Assembly (NCBI GenBank): GCA_964019135.1
Contig: OZ025260.1
Location: 16,300,254-16,364,253, forward strand
Length of the DNA stretch: 64,000 nucleotides
Reading direction: 5' to 3'
DNA from: Arenicola marina
Taxonomy: Eukaryota; Annelida; Polychaeta; Arenicolidae
How positions within the stretch are numbered: position 1 is the stretch's first letter; the number at the start of each line of letters is the position of its first letter. Position numbers and translations under genes: made by a program. The notes below the pieces were generated by a model. It saw only the letters and a program-made list of their open reading frames with translations, was not told the DNA's origin and did no database searches. Of the stretch, positions 47,390 to 60,821 are shown one piece after another.

Positions 47390-50300
47390 CTGTAGAGTCT
47401 GGTGGTCGATAACAGAGGGCCAGGACCGCTGGGACTTATCCCCGGATAGATCCGCCGCCCGGCCCTCCACCTCCACGCTGAAGCTGACCTCCTTCCGCGG
47501 CTTGCCGGCCGCGTCCCCGCCGCCGGTGCTGCCCTCTGTCGAGTGCCCGCTGCCGCTGGACGTCGTACTTCCGGAGACGAGCTTCCGGCCGCCGCGCTTG
47601 ACGTTGAGGAACTTGAGGGTCTCCACGCGACAGTTGTACTTGCCGTTGTTACGGTGCCCCTGGCGATCCTGGCGGCGGATGAAGACAATAGCCAGCACGA
47701 GGACGACGGTGATGATTCCCGAGGCCACCGCCAGGGCGATCACCACCACCATGTTAGTGTTGGCGCCCAGCCCGCTGTGTGACGTCACCAGGGCCGCCGT
47801 CTTATTGATCAGGATGTGGAGCACGCCGGACGTGGTGTAGTAGGGGGCCTCGCCGTCAGTCGCAGTGATGTTGAGATGGAACGTCGCTACGATGTCGCCT
47901 TCCGCGGCCTCTTCGCCAACCTCGCTTTGGTAGTCGCCCAGTACTTTATCCACGATGACGGTCCCGCGGTCGGCCTCGATATCGAAGTAGCCAGCCTCGT
48001 TCCCGTTGACGATGGCGTACGTGACGCGGCCGTTCTTGCCTATATCGGCGTCCAGCGCCCTTGCCCTGGCCAAGGTGAAGCCGTGACGGGCGTTGCTGGC
48101 CAACACGACAGTGTGGTTGGTGGAGTTCGGGAAGACCAACACGGGCGGGTTATCGTTCTGGTCGGCCACCGATATGAACACCGTCGCCGTGCTGCTTGTC
48201 GCGCCCGTGTTGCCGCTCGCAACACCGGATTCCGGATCGCGATACTCAGCCGCCTCCACCAGGAGTTCGTACTTGGAATGCCGCTCCCGATCCAGAGACG
48301 CCACAGTGGTGATGCGGCCTGTGTCCGGGTGGATCCGGAACGCCGTCTCGGGGGACAACTCGCCCACAGGAGATACAAACCGGAACCGGAATCGGTTATT
48401 GGGCGGCGCATCGCGGTCCTCCGCCGACACGATCCCGACCTCAGACCCGGGAGTCTCGTTCTCAAACACGCCGAAGGAGTAGATCTCGTGAGAAAAGCGC
48501 GGGTGCTCGTCGTTGACGTCCTGAACCAGGACGGCCACGAGAACTGATGACGTCATCGCCGGGACTCCCTTATCGGTGGCGTAGACCAGGAACTGGAACT
48601 GGTCCTGTTGTTCGCGGTCCAGCGACCGGACGGCGGTGATGACGCCGGTGTCCGTATCGACAGCAAACAGCCGCCGCGCCATCGCGTCCACCAGAGAGTA
48701 CTCCACCTGGGCGTTGCGCCCCGCGTCCTGGTCCGTGGCCACCACGCGCGCCACCGACACCCCTTCGAAGTTGTTCTCGTGCAGTTCCGCCGAGTAGGTG
48801 CTCTCCGTGAAGACCGGCGCGTGGTCGTTGGCATCCGTGACGGCCACCTGCAGCAGCTTGGTCACCAGGAGGCGCTCGGGGCCGAGGTCCGTGCAGCTGA
48901 CGGCGATGGTGTAGAGCGCGCGTTCCTCGCGGTCGAAGGAGCGGCGGGTCAGCACCTGGTACACGTAGTCGTACATGTAGCGTAGCTGGAAGTTACGAGT
49001 GTCGTTCAGCGAGCAGACCATCTCGCCGCTGCGGCCGGAGTCAGGGTCGGTGACCGTCACGTCGGCGACGAAGGCCTCGGCGGGGCTGTTCTCCTCGACG
49101 ACGGCGGGGGAGCCCCCGCCCGCTCCATCCCCGGCGGAGGACAGCGTGCTGATGACGATCTCGGGAGCGTGGTCGTTGACGTCGGTGACAGAGACGACGA
49201 CGATGGCGTCGCCGCTGAGGCCGTCCGGCCCGCCGTCGACTGCAGTCACCCCCAAGTGGTAGACGGGCACAGATTCGTAGTCCAGGTGACCCTTCACGAT
49301 GACGTCACCGGTGTCGCTGGCGATCTCGAACAGGTCGCCGTAGACCCGCTGGGTGTTGGACGTGAATCCGTACGAGATCTCGCCGTAAAGTCCGGAATCC
49401 GGGTCAACGGCCAGCACGCGGGTCAAGGTCGACATCAGGGCGACGTCTTCGGGAACGGTCACCTCGTACGTGGGGGAGGTGAAGGTCGGCCGGTTGTCAT
49501 TAGAATCCACGACGGTGATGGCGATATCCACGGATCCAGTCCTCACCGGGTTACCGCCGTCGTACGCGATGATCCGGAGATTGTAAGAGTCCTGCTCCTC
49601 GTGATCCAGATTTTCCTTCAGGATCAGGCGGACTTCCGTCGAGCCATCAATCTGAGGTACTTGTTTCAGGCCGAACTTGGTAAGGCTGCTGGGCAGGAGA
49701 TCCACTCTCTGGATCGAGTTCTGAGGACTGTCCGGATCCAGCACATACAAACTGACTAGATTCAGCTCCGGAAGAGAAGTCTCCCTCACCGCGTGAGTGA
49801 CGCTGGCTTCGGAGAATTGCGGAGAATAATCGTTCAGATCCGTGATTTCGACAATGACCTTGACAATCCTAAAGTAAGGAATGGGCTGTATGACGACATC
49901 CACTTCGATATCACAGACGGCGGATGCGCGACACAGACTCTCACGGTCGATGGGACCGGAAGTCCGGATCACACCAGTCCGGTTATGGATCACGAAGCCA
50001 TCGTACTGGCTCTTCAGGATACGGAATCGCAGCTCATCCCGGGCATCCGCGCTGCCGTTAAACTGCGCCGCCAGGGCGAGGTCTTCGTATATGTTGCCGA
50101 CGAAATCGCCGGCCTGCCCCTCCTCCGGCAGCCGGTATCGAAGGTCCTCGACGGGCGGGCCCCCTGCCTCCGCCACCCCGCCCAGCAGGGTGAGTACGAC
50201 CACCATCGCCACGACCCACAGGGCGCTGTCGGTGAGCGCCGACCCGCGCCGCGCAGACCTCAGCCACCGGAACTGTCCGCGCGACCAACAGGAGAGGATG

Positions 50301-50461
50301 ACGGGATATTCGGATGGCGCTGACGTCATATCCTGTGCGCGATGAGGAGACTGCTGTTCGTGGTGTGGCTTATCACAGCGTTCCATGTTGGCGAAGTGAG
50401 ATTGAATACCTGAGGTGTTGTCGACGAGATTCTCGTTAGCTATCATCACTCCTCACTCAAT
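47390..50461 (-). CDS. Delta-1-like protocadherin, main coding exon (signal peptide, seven EC repeats, TM, proximal tail)
   Basis: Seen: an exon from acceptor ..ttgttccag (ends 50462) to donor CAG|GTAGGC (47390/47389). The first ATG is at 50446, with an in-frame TGA three codons upstream, and 1019 codons are open. A hydrophobic signal core sits near residues 76-95. Because the N-terminal extension is long, M40 could be the true start. EC repeats lie at about 100-211, 212-322, 323-430, 431-546, 547-651, 652-770 and 771-883. Linkers are DLND, DSND, DVND, DAND, DVND and DQND, and DRE-type motifs (DRES, DHEE, DYES, DREE, DREQ, DRER) occur in EC1-6. EC7 lacks the DRE-type motif. EC1 has the protocadherin C-x5-C loop (C172, C178). 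The TM helix is about 899-923. The tail holds KYNCR and K-E-V-S-F (985-989). Known: seven ECs in one large exon is the delta-1 protocadherin pattern, a cell-surface calcium-dependent homophilic adhesion receptor. The orthologue is not assigned. Confidence 0.95.
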
Positions 50462-50490
50462 CTGGAACAAGAACAGGACCAGGTCAGACA
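50462..50490 (-). other. Splice acceptor upstream of the protocadherin start codon
   Basis: Reading the minus strand, a pyrimidine-rich run ending ttcttgttccag directly precedes the main exon, and an in-frame TGA lies between it and the ATG. This implies a 5' untranslated exon and the promoter further upstream, beyond 50.5 kb. I could not locate that exon. Confidence 0.6.
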
Positions 50491-50723
50491 AACACCATCA
50501 ACATTTGATTGGGGTTTAACGACACTTTCAGCCTGTAAGGCTATATCGTGCCATCACATCATTAATTAACCAGACATCATAAAACAGGGGTAAATGAAAA
50601 AACGCACTTGAAACAGGAAGTAATGATACTTGCCGACCAGGCATAATTTTCGAAATTGAGCCTGAAATGACGTTTCCGCAATGGATAAAAACGTAGTATA
50701 CGTAACATGTGTTCATATAAAGC

Positions 50724-50925
50724 TCATGATACATCTGGCAAAGTTTCGGTAACTTTGTGACCGAAACTTTATTTCCGAAACTTTTTACTGGTGTATCGTG
50801 AAATGTTTCGGTAACTTTGTGACCGAAAAATTGTTTCCGAAGTTTCAACATGTTTGAATTTGGAACACAAGTTTCCGAAACAAGTTTCGGACACAAAGTT
50901 ACCGAAACTTTTTAGATGTATCATG
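50724..50925. mobile_element. Hairpin (MITE-like) element upstream of the protocadherin exon
   Basis: Ends carry inverted ATGATACATCT (50725-50735; 50914-50924), followed by AAGTTTCGGTAACTTTGTG in each arm. The same 17-base GTTTCGGTAACTTTGTG core occurs three times, two in one direction and one inverted, with further CCGAAAC pieces between. No ORF. It sits about 260 bases upstream of the acceptor of the main exon. Confidence 0.7.
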
Positions 50926-50929
50926 GCCT

Positions 50930-53900
50930 TAAGGCCTACACAAACATCTGTTTCTAGGGCTGAACATTTCATTTCGTTTTCGACGACAGCCACTCGTATG
51001 ACATACGGTTACAAGGTGCTTGTTAATCACTTGGGGATATGACCCATACTGGCATACAGCCCCACCCCTCTTCCTCACTTCCCCAGACGTCAACGCTGGG
51101 CCACCGGTGGTTAAAAGAGGGACCAGAGAAGAGTTGAGAGAGAGAGCGGGGGGGGGGGGGGGGGAGACAGCAGAGCGCACGACCCTTGCCTACCCCTGAA
51201 GCCGTCATGCGCGTGGAGAGGTCATATAAACATAGCAATCTTTGATCCCGACAAGCATGGTCGCCGTGGGAGCGCTGGGGGTACCGCGCTGGGGCCCCCG
51301 GGTACTGGTAGAGTCCGAGCCAGAACGGGGTCCGTGGGGAGGAGGAGGCAAGGGAAGAGGTAGGTGGGGCGGGGGGGGGGGAGACAGGGTCACGGGATCC
51401 CACGTCGGTGTTGACAGGCAAGAGGGGCGCTCGCTGTGCATGATGGAGGCTACCCTGGCGGTGGCCCACACAGAATACAGCAACCTCACACCTGACACTG
51501 GGTACACCCTACCAAAGTCGCAACGATCTTCGGAACATACAACATCGTATAAACTTAAATACATGAAATACATCAATTACATCTGCCAGATCCATTTGCT
51601 ATGCTTCGATGCAACATGAATATTCAAGTAAGACTCCCAGTCATGCATTCCTGGATACACCCCACCGACATATGACATCAGATCAGCTTAATTACCAAAT
51701 CCACTCGCTATTCTATGATGCAACATGAATATTATTAAGCCCGGAAGAAGGCGATCACTTGACCCCCATACTTCATATGGCAACTGCGTAGAACTGTTGT
51801 CTTTCCCCAAGAATAGTGGTCTGACAGGTCACAACATAAAATAGGCTACACACACACTATGATGTAAGACGATGGCCTGCAAGACAGAATTGACAACGTT
51901 ACATTACTCGCCAAAGCAGCGACAAGACGTGTAGAATATCACATAGATGCTGAAGTAAAGAGTTGTTACTTACATATGATATTAGTGACGATATATAATC
52001 CGTGATGCAACGTGCACGAGCGGCATCTGAATATCCATCGCTACTGAAGTTGGGCGCAGGCAACCATGACTACTGACCATGGAATGAATCCAGCTATGTC
52101 GCTAGCTACTACTTCCTCAAGAGTGCGCGCTGAATATCACACACACAGAGCCGTTACAGTTCAAGTGTCAGATAATCCTAGAGTGGCTGGTGTATAGGAC
52201 GATCTCACCAACACGACCCCTTACACGGCTGGGTTAGAATAATCTGAGCACGAGTGGCCCACCCTCATATACATGTAGTGCCAACAACCAAATCAAAGCC
52301 GCCACCAGGGAGGCGGAGTACCATTGGCCCAGGGGCGTTTTAACAGTCGCCGTGTGATTGGCTGCCGGTGTGTCGACGCCCCGCCCCTCCCAGCTGTGAC
52401 TGACATACGCTCCCCGCGGTGGACTGAATGCGTTCTGTTTACTTACTCCACGGCTGTCTGTGGTGGCGTCATGCTGGTCGGTAGGGCGGGCGGGCGGTTC
52501 GGTGGGGTGTGGGGGTTCGACCGTGGGGGTCAGGGCGGCGGCGGTGTTGGTGGTGTGTGTGTGTGGGGGAGGGGGGGGGGGGGCGCATCGCAAGCATTTT
52601 CGATTTCTACAGGCTTTCCCTCCCCACCAAGCGCAGGGCTGGTCTTCCAGATTCCCTTTTTTTCCTCTCGATACCGCCCCAAGATACATCGTCAGTGGGA
52701 AGACGCCCATCTGATCCCCAGTGTAACTGTCACTTAACACACAATAAACCGCGTTTGGGTAAACAACTTGGCAAGCAGCATTCTGCCTAGAGGATATTCG
52801 AACGCCGGCCGGTAATATTGGCTGCGAGTGTGTGCCGGTGGGGAGAGGAGGGCGGGGGGGGGGGGGGGGAGAGGGGGGCGGTGATACTCTTAATTAAGTC
52901 TTTCAAACACGGGACGAATACGAATGAAATAAATGCCCAATAACAGAGAAATAAAAAATAAGGGATTGCAGCATCGTAATTTCGATATTTATATTAATTA
53001 TATGTACACATGTATTAATTAGTACCCTATACAAAGACAGATGGCTGAATTTCCAGTTTGGATCACCATACAAGACATGTGTTCAGACTGCCTATAAATA
53101 CTCACTTGTAGACTTCGGTGTTAACGAAACATCGCCGGGAGGGAAGACACATTGCCGACACAAAAACAGCATAAACGTTACATTAATTACATTATTCTGT
53201 AAATCCCGCGAAGGAATTTTATCGCTTGGCTGCTCGCGAAGTGTCCGGCAGTCGGCAAATTGGTGGTAATGGCCCGAAAGACAATCGACAGATGTTTTAT
53301 AGGTACCCCACCAACGATCAGCGTATGCATATCTATAACACTGCTCCACTTCATTAAGCGCGGGATATAACAGATTGACAAACCGACAAAATCGTTTCGG
53401 AAGACACGAAAACTGAAGGTAAATGAAAGCGGACAGTTATTGCGTCTTGTAACAACACGGCTCTTCTTCCCTCTGAAGTCCCTGTGGGGGATGCTCTGTT
53501 TGCATAACGCGCGCGTTCTGCCAAAGGTGAGAAAACTTGAGCCACAGCACATCAAAGACAGAGGCTTCTTAACCCAGGTTCCCTAAAACCTTCGCACCCC
53601 CAAGCCAAGAGGCTGTCTACGCATTATCAAGATGCTGAGCCTGGGTATTTCGGTGTAGAATCAATAACATTTCCCATCCACTGCCACAGGGCATCAAGTA
53701 TACACCAATGGTTGCTGCTTCATCAGGAGTACTTCACTACAGCCCCCACTCCCTTCCCCCCTCCACCACCCTTACAACCCATAAATGAGAAGTCTCAGTA
53801 TGAGCAGATTTTACTGCCACCACCTGGGGTGGGTCAGTCAACACGGCAGCCACAACCGGGACGAGGGCCGGATGACATTGCTATCAAAGGGTTCGGGGGA

Positions 53901-56900
53901 AGGCGGGGCATTATCAGTGATGAGGCATACACATCTCGAAATATCCTGCGGTGGAACTCGATCAAAATATGCGACTAACAGAAATCCGCCCGAAGCATCG
54001 GGACGCATGTAAGCCTATATATAAGTGTGGTACCATAAACAATAGCCATCGTTAACCCATCTAAGGAAAAACTGTTGCCCGTCGATTCAATTGAATTCAA
54101 TTTAACCAGGATATGAGCGTTAATCAAGCAATGGATGTACCGCCTATATATATATATGTAAGGTAATCAATCTTGCCCTTTATGTTAAGTGGGTTATTCA
54201 CACGGAATATATGTGCATCGTAGGTATTAACGAACCCTCCTCTAATTGAATGACGCTGTAGACTATAACAATAATAAGCCGCGTTAGCAAGAATAACAAA
54301 AATAAAAAGGATAAAAGCTAGCGATGAAATTTACGTAACATTTACGTAAAGTTGGTATATCGAATATCTTAAAATAAAAGGTTCTCCAGATAACGATCAT
54401 CAGGATGATCAGCTATTGTTTTCAGCGTCTCTTGTCTCTGGTGAATATTGTTGGGGTTTGACCAGAATCCATGTATTGCAGCGAATACAACGAACATACA
54501 AATGAAACGTAGGTGTTTTCAAATTATAACAAGTGTTATCGTTATAACATGCAGCGTTGTGACAAAGGATTAAAGTTCAAGGACCAATTAGATCACTATC
54601 GTTTAATAACTTTCGATGAAATCTCTCAAATATAACTGATTAAGCCATCGAGCGCCACGCTTCGATCAGTAAATATAACAACCTTTATTTCAGCCCACTG
54701 AACGCTGTAAACCGCTTGATCGCAGGATACAGGCCACACAGCCAGTGTTGTATAACATTAGACTTTAATTGTATAACACAGACACGAAGGACTGGTATCG
54801 TGGTCCTTCCTTCGAGAGAGATATCCGAAAGGAAATCTATATCCTGCGATCGCGTTATTGACAGAACTAAAGGTTAAACCTCATGGGGAGTACGAAAAAT
54901 GAACGAATGAATTATTTTTGCTTGCTACGTCTATGCAATATAGATGAGCAAAGTCGGGCTGATGAATCTACTCATCAGAAGAAACCCGGCTTGTCTTAGG
55001 GCTGTAAGCACCGCTTTTATACGCCAATGCCAAAACAATGGGGAGGGCGTGAAGGTCTCGGAAGTGGTTTAAAGCCAATGAATTCTGGCAGTCACTTTTA
55101 TTGCACCCAAAGGGGGCTACCAAAGGACGCCTCCTGCTCGATTAGACATCATGAAAAAGTTAACCACAGCAGGGCACACCCCCGACAGACCAGTCCGCAC
55201 CCCGAGACTATATACCGAACATCGCCAGTGGTAAACGAGCATTTACCGAGAACATCACATTTACATGTAAAAGTAATTTCAGATGTGGACGAAGGAAATA
55301 GCCAGAGCAGAAAATGGTTTGAAATGAAATGACTGCACTTAATGACACGATTGAGGCGGAAGAGACTGAGCGATAAAGAGAGCGAGAGGGAGAGAGAGAG
55401 AGAGTGAGAGGGGGGGGGGGGGGCAGAGAGAGAGGGTGGACCCCTGGGTTAAGGGGCAGGCACACAGGAGACCGGGTGGTCGACTGAGAGCGTCGGTCAT
55501 TTGTGGAGCCTGATCTCTTATCGTTTATTCCTTTTTAATGAACTTGATGCTTGGGGGTGAATCTGAGAGAAAGTGAAGACGCACAATGCGAGGCATAATG
55601 AGCCATTCTGGACACACTTTACCCGTGGTGGGGACCCCGTAGTGTTGTATAAATTCACCATTACCACTGACGGGGGGACCTGCAAGCCATAGGAACAACC
55701 TCAGCTCATTTATATCGCGAATTTGCGGCCAGCTTAATGACTTGAACGCTCATATGAATGCTGTCGATGAGCTGGAGACCTAACTAACACTCAGGGCGTT
55801 GGTCACCCCAAACATTATGACAACCTTTGTCTCTCGCCTTTTTTCTTAGATGTGTTCGCCATCAGTTGGGTACCAGTTGAGGTCATGATGTGCTGATATG
55901 ATTAAGTAGGGCCCGGGGCATGTCGTTTGTCTTCGCGGAATCAGTTGAACCTGAGGATAACGTCCCATTAGACACGAGCTTGTAAGCCTATCTTTTGCAT
56001 GCTAATGTAACCACTGATTTACGTAAATTTATGACTCACATCGTTTACTAGCCTGCACCCACCTTCGTGAAATCAACCCAATATCTAGATTTTTTAATGT
56101 TGATAAATATTTATGACAGATCCACATTTTTCGTTCCCCGTTTGGTCCAGCAAAACAAGCTTTAGCTTACAAGCAAAATCTGCTTAAAATTCCAATAAAA
56201 GACCTCCCACATTAATCATCCGTCGTAACTTATTAAAAGCGCCGTTTCGTCAAACCGGTGTCTTTCCGGTTGTCAATTTTGACACTTCCCTAATTCTGCA
56301 TTTTTAATATTTATATTTTGACTCGAAACAGAAAAGCTCGTTAACGTTTCCACTTGGCGCTATGAAGGGATTATGAGTAATATAAGGATGATGATCTCTG
56401 GTCGGGTTCTGACCCGTAGCCATCAATTAGCCTGTTACGGTGACCAGCGCAGGATTCAGCCATCAAGGTGTGGAAGACTGCGTGATCTCACTTGGAAGGC
56501 AAACTGCCGCTACGAAGCAGTTTCGCTTGACACAGGTACATTCAATGCACACTCGTAAATCCAAGATTGGTACGACCCCAGCTCGCAGGGGTATATTGCC
56601 AAACAGAAGGGCATGGTGGTATCTTTATCCTGCACAAATATATAAATTGTCTCAGTAGGGCGCGAAAGCCATAAACCTGACACGATGGGTGTGACTTGGC
56701 ACGGAGCACAAAGACAAAGCCGAAGGAATTTTTACGAAGACGAGGCATGTCAAGACGGTGGTCAGATTCTATGGGACATGTGCTGTCCGCTCACTTCCTG
56801 GTTCATCTCTGAAGTACAGGCGGAAGATGGACTGACAGGGGAGGGAGAGGGGGAGGGGGGAGTGGGAGAATAGGTAAACAAGCGTATTATTTTCGTTTGT

Positions 56901-58460
56901 TTTCTTTGTATGCAGATGTCTAATGATCAAATCAAAACCAAACCAAGAAAGCTTCTGAGAAACTGGAAGATCGGCTTTTGAATAGGTAAAGAAAACTATT
57001 TTACTCGTGCGTTCATGCATGTGTATAATGATAAATAAAAAACGGATCAAGGAAGTTTCTGGGAAAGTGGAAGTGAGAAACCTCACCCCACACCGGACAT
57101 CTGGTAAAAGTAGCAAAGACGAGAGCGAACGCTTGATGTTTATTGACGCTCTCCCGAACAGCAACTCAATCATTGGTCCAGTGTCCTGGATTAACAAATG
57201 GACAGTATTTGCATATGTATGATCAGCTACTAGGTGTTTCAACTTGCGTCCGGAGGCGGGACGTCCATATCTGGCAAGGTCAAGGTCGGAGCGTGTGACG
57301 ATATCTACACGGATGATTGCTTCCATTACCCAAATTCGTTCAATAATTTGAAGCATCGATGGTCATTTAATTAAGGATACAGTACGGTGCCAATACCACA
57401 TACATAGTACATACCAATAGTAACCACATGCCCAAGACACGCAGCCAGCATGGTGGGGGGATGGCCTCGCCCTGTAGCACCAAACACAAGTAAAGCCACC
57501 ACATGTCATCATCCCGTATAACACCCCATACTCTTTGACCCGAACCCTGGCTCCAATTTGTTTCAGAAGCCACTCCGGTTTCACCGTTTTCACCCTCGCT
57601 TGTATCGAAAGCCTGGAGTTCGCATTAGCAACCAGAGACGTGTAGTAGGCAGGTATACAGGGAGTGAAATGTTTATAGCAGAGGGAACGGGAGGCCGGGG
57701 TGTGTGAAGAACGGCCGGCGACATACCAGGGAGCAGCCGTCAGCACGGGCGACGAGTGATGTGTGGTCTCACCGCCAGGCGGAAGCCATCACAGCGGAGT
57801 TCCGGTGGTGGGCGGCCAGAGGATGGAAATAAATAACGGGACACACACACACACACGGGGGAAACAGCAGTCAAGTCAAGTCAAGGCGGCCATTGTCTGT
57901 GGGTGTGGGTGTGCGGGGGGAAGAGCTGGCGGGCGGGGGGGGGGTGATTAAGACGGACCACACCCGGGTGCCGGCGAGACACACGCTGACAATTGTAACC
58001 AAAACACTTCTGATGTAAGACGAGGATTGGCTGTGCATTCCTGGATCATTAAATCCCGGGATTAGTTTTTCTGCGATCCCGGCTCTGTGCGGCGAATGAA
58101 ATGACGACAAATGGCGTGGTGTAGGCCACGTCGCACCTGTCGATATTAGGGCCATGGAAGCTAGAGTCAGGTGGGGAGGGAGGCGGGGGGGGTGCGTCGA
58201 GGCGCAGGGGAAGCAATTCGACAGGACGTCTCCGTCCGGAGACAGGAACATGGCTGCCAGGGTGCGCCCACAAGCGGTGTTAAATATAAGTCAGGCATTG
58301 ATAGAGCGACAGGCCAAGATTAGAATGTTAAACTTTGAGGTGGATATTTATAAGCCGCAATTTTTCGTTCTGTGACATATTCTCTGCCCCAGTGGCTAAT
58401 ATTGACTGGTGCATGACAGCCGCCAATACACATTATTGTAACTCGGATTGTCTCTTACCA
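50930..58460. other. No confident gene; must contain the protocadherin 5' exon or lie before it
   Basis: Non-coding. G/C runs lie at 51149, 51371, 52568, 52852, 55410 and 57933; GA repeats at 55378-55424; (CA)n at 57841-57857. No coding exon could be supported on either strand. Promoter and 5' UTR of the protocadherin are expected here or further right. Confidence 0.35.
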
Positions 58461-58469
58461 GCCCGATGT

Positions 58470-58860
58470 GAGCGCGAATTGGAGCGAGGGAAGGGGGGGG
58501 GGGGAGGGGAGGGGCGAAGGCATGGGGGCGGACGGTGGGGCGGCCGGAGGGGTGGGGAGGGAGGGGCGGAGAGAGAGAAGGTGGGGGAGGGAGAGGCGGC
58601 GGCATGGGTGCGGGGGAGGGGTGCGGGGGAGGGGTGGGGAGGGGGAGGGAGAGGGGCGGAGGGAGGGGCGGAGGGAGGGGCGGAGGGAGGGGTGGGGAGG
58701 GGGGGGAGGAGGGACGGGCGAAGGGAGGGACGGGGGGGGGGGAGGAGGGACAGGCGGAGGGAGGCGAGGAGGAGGAGGGGGGGGGGAGACAGGGGCGGCG
58801 ACATGGGTGCGGAGGCAGGGGTGCGGAGGGAGGGGTGGGGGGGGGGGGAAGGGTCATGGC
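58470..58860. repeat. Long polypurine (GGGAGG) block
   Basis: Nearly 390 bases of G with some A and few C/T, in short GGAGGGAGGGGCGGA-type units. It keeps long frames open on both strands (Gly/Arg-rich on plus, Pro/Ser-rich on minus), which are artefacts. It could form G-quadruplex or triplex structures (inference). Confidence 0.9.
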
Positions 58861-58869
58861 ACCTAACAA

Positions 58870-60820
58870 TCCCACCGCACACACGTTTTATCACTTTGCC
58901 GTTTGGCATCCACACATGATACGTGTGTTATCGGTGAGCGGGGGGGGGGGGACGGGAGAGAAGGGGGTGGGTTGGGGGCTGCATGATGGGGGCCAAGGCT
59001 CAGCTAAGTTATATATCGCTTCCTTTGTTAGCCTCTGGGGCACTGTCCAGGCGACCCTTGAGAAGGTCAAGCCTTGCTTCAGTCTGGCTGCATCTCTCTG
59101 GTCCTTTACTATACACATTGCATCATTTACAACCGTTGTATAGCGAACGCCAAGGAAAGACAATAAAGTTGGCGTTGTGGGCCTATGTTGGGCATATCAA
59201 GGCTGACCTTCGCCAAGAAACCCCAGGGAAAATGGGGTTGTTACATGCAACATGCCCCAAACTCTCGTGTATGAGGATATATATGCGGTGGACGGCATTC
59301 CACAGGACGTGCATGTATCCCGGGGCCTGTATACCAGGACACCGTGAACTGGTATAACTACTCCACACATTCACCGTTTGGTTTACCTCGTCCCTATTAT
59401 GATCGTCCACAGAATTAAATAGGCTATAATTCCTATGGCATGTCAGGGTTGAGCGAGAACGGGATTAAGGCCAGAACTATACAAGACGTAATAGTCGGGA
59501 TAAGATTTGATAACCGCATTCAAAAGTTGACTGTTGTGTGCGGCTCAAAGTGAAAAGTCTATGCAGACAAGGACAAGACCATAGAGGACAAGACAAGGGC
59601 AGCGATAGGTTGTGTGTTTGTACAGGGTTCGTGGACGAAGTCTATGCGGTGGTCCTTGCGCTCTGGGACCAAATCAAAGTTAAAGTACTAAAAGTGTCAT
59701 CAAAATATTAACGTAGAAATAGCTTAATAAATATTATAAAATATAACTTACGTTCATTATTACATCAGTCCATTTTGTCGCTGCAGAAATGCACCTTGCG
59801 TCTCGCTCAGTGAACTGTGTGGTGAACTTGTGCCGTTAAATAGGCTGGGTGTTGTTTATACATGTACAGACTCTTACCCAACCCAGGCAGCAAGGGAAGT
59901 TATCCAATCCACTGTGCACATGAGTTTGTCCACCCGCATCGTGGCATTGGAAGCGCCGACAGCTTCGTCATGTCACGTGTCCATATCACAGCTCAACTAA
60001 ATAAGACGCCAAGCGTATTCTCGCTGCCTCCAATTAGTTGTTTGACACTCAAGGTACATTTCAATCTCTCTACCCCCCACCCCCCCACCCGTCTGGTCGG
60101 CTGACCTTGCCAGGCAGCAGTGACCTGACGTTGTTAATTACTCCCTCGCTGCCGTTGTATACACACACGTCTGCTGCAGCGAAAGTCCCGCGGAAACCCA
60201 GACAACACTGGATGGGGGCAGACGACTTTTTGACAAGTCAGTAATGAAAGGCGTCCTGGCGTTGGGACAAGCGCCTATTTGTTCCCCAGTCGCGTACAAT
60301 GTATAACATATCATCAGAACGAGATATTTTCTCCTTTTTTAACAAGTTTATAATATTGTTTATAAGATACATAGCGTAAATGTTTTAACAATATGCTATG
60401 ATTTTCTGCCACAATGCGTCCACATATATGCCTACATGCCAGTGATATTGTGGCTAGGCCGAAATAAGCAAGTCGTGCCAATATAGAGTGCGTGCTGTCG
60501 TGTTTTTACCGGCCGTGAGCCGAATGTCACGCTTCACTGATCCCCTTGCCTGAAGTCCTGGGGCGGTTGTCAGACCTGCCACTGACATTTAGTTCAGGGT
60601 GGTAGCGACATCTTTATGGTCGCTGGCGATGGTATTTCCGTCTTCCGGATTCAGTAGTGGCGTCGCCTCTTTTTCTGAACTAACACAACCATTTCTTTCT
60701 CATAACGGCGAGGCTTGCATGGGAGCAGTTTTCCCGTATCAGCCAAGACCTATCTATCACTCACGTATTGCTCATGCCATGTGCCCCAACCTTGCGTCAC
60801 CCCGGCAGAAAACTCAATTT
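58870..60820. other. No confident gene
   Basis: Non-coding, with a G run at 58940-58950 and an A/T-rich stretch near 59690-59760. No splice-bordered coding-like segment or RNA gene was seen. Confidence 0.4.
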
Positions 60821-60821
60821 C

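Noticed and set aside
47367-50345. Long plus-strand ORFs opposite the protocadherin exon
   Set aside because: Shadows of the GC-rich cadherin coding strand; no domain, no splice context.
51023-51619. ORFs on both strands near 51.0-51.6 kb as upstream protocadherin exons
   Set aside because: They cross G runs. The acceptor and in-frame stop before the start codon mean that the upstream exon should be non-coding.
58335-59143. Gly/Arg-rich or Pro-rich proteins on both strands
   Set aside because: Open only because the polypurine block lacks stops; composition is that of the simple sequence.
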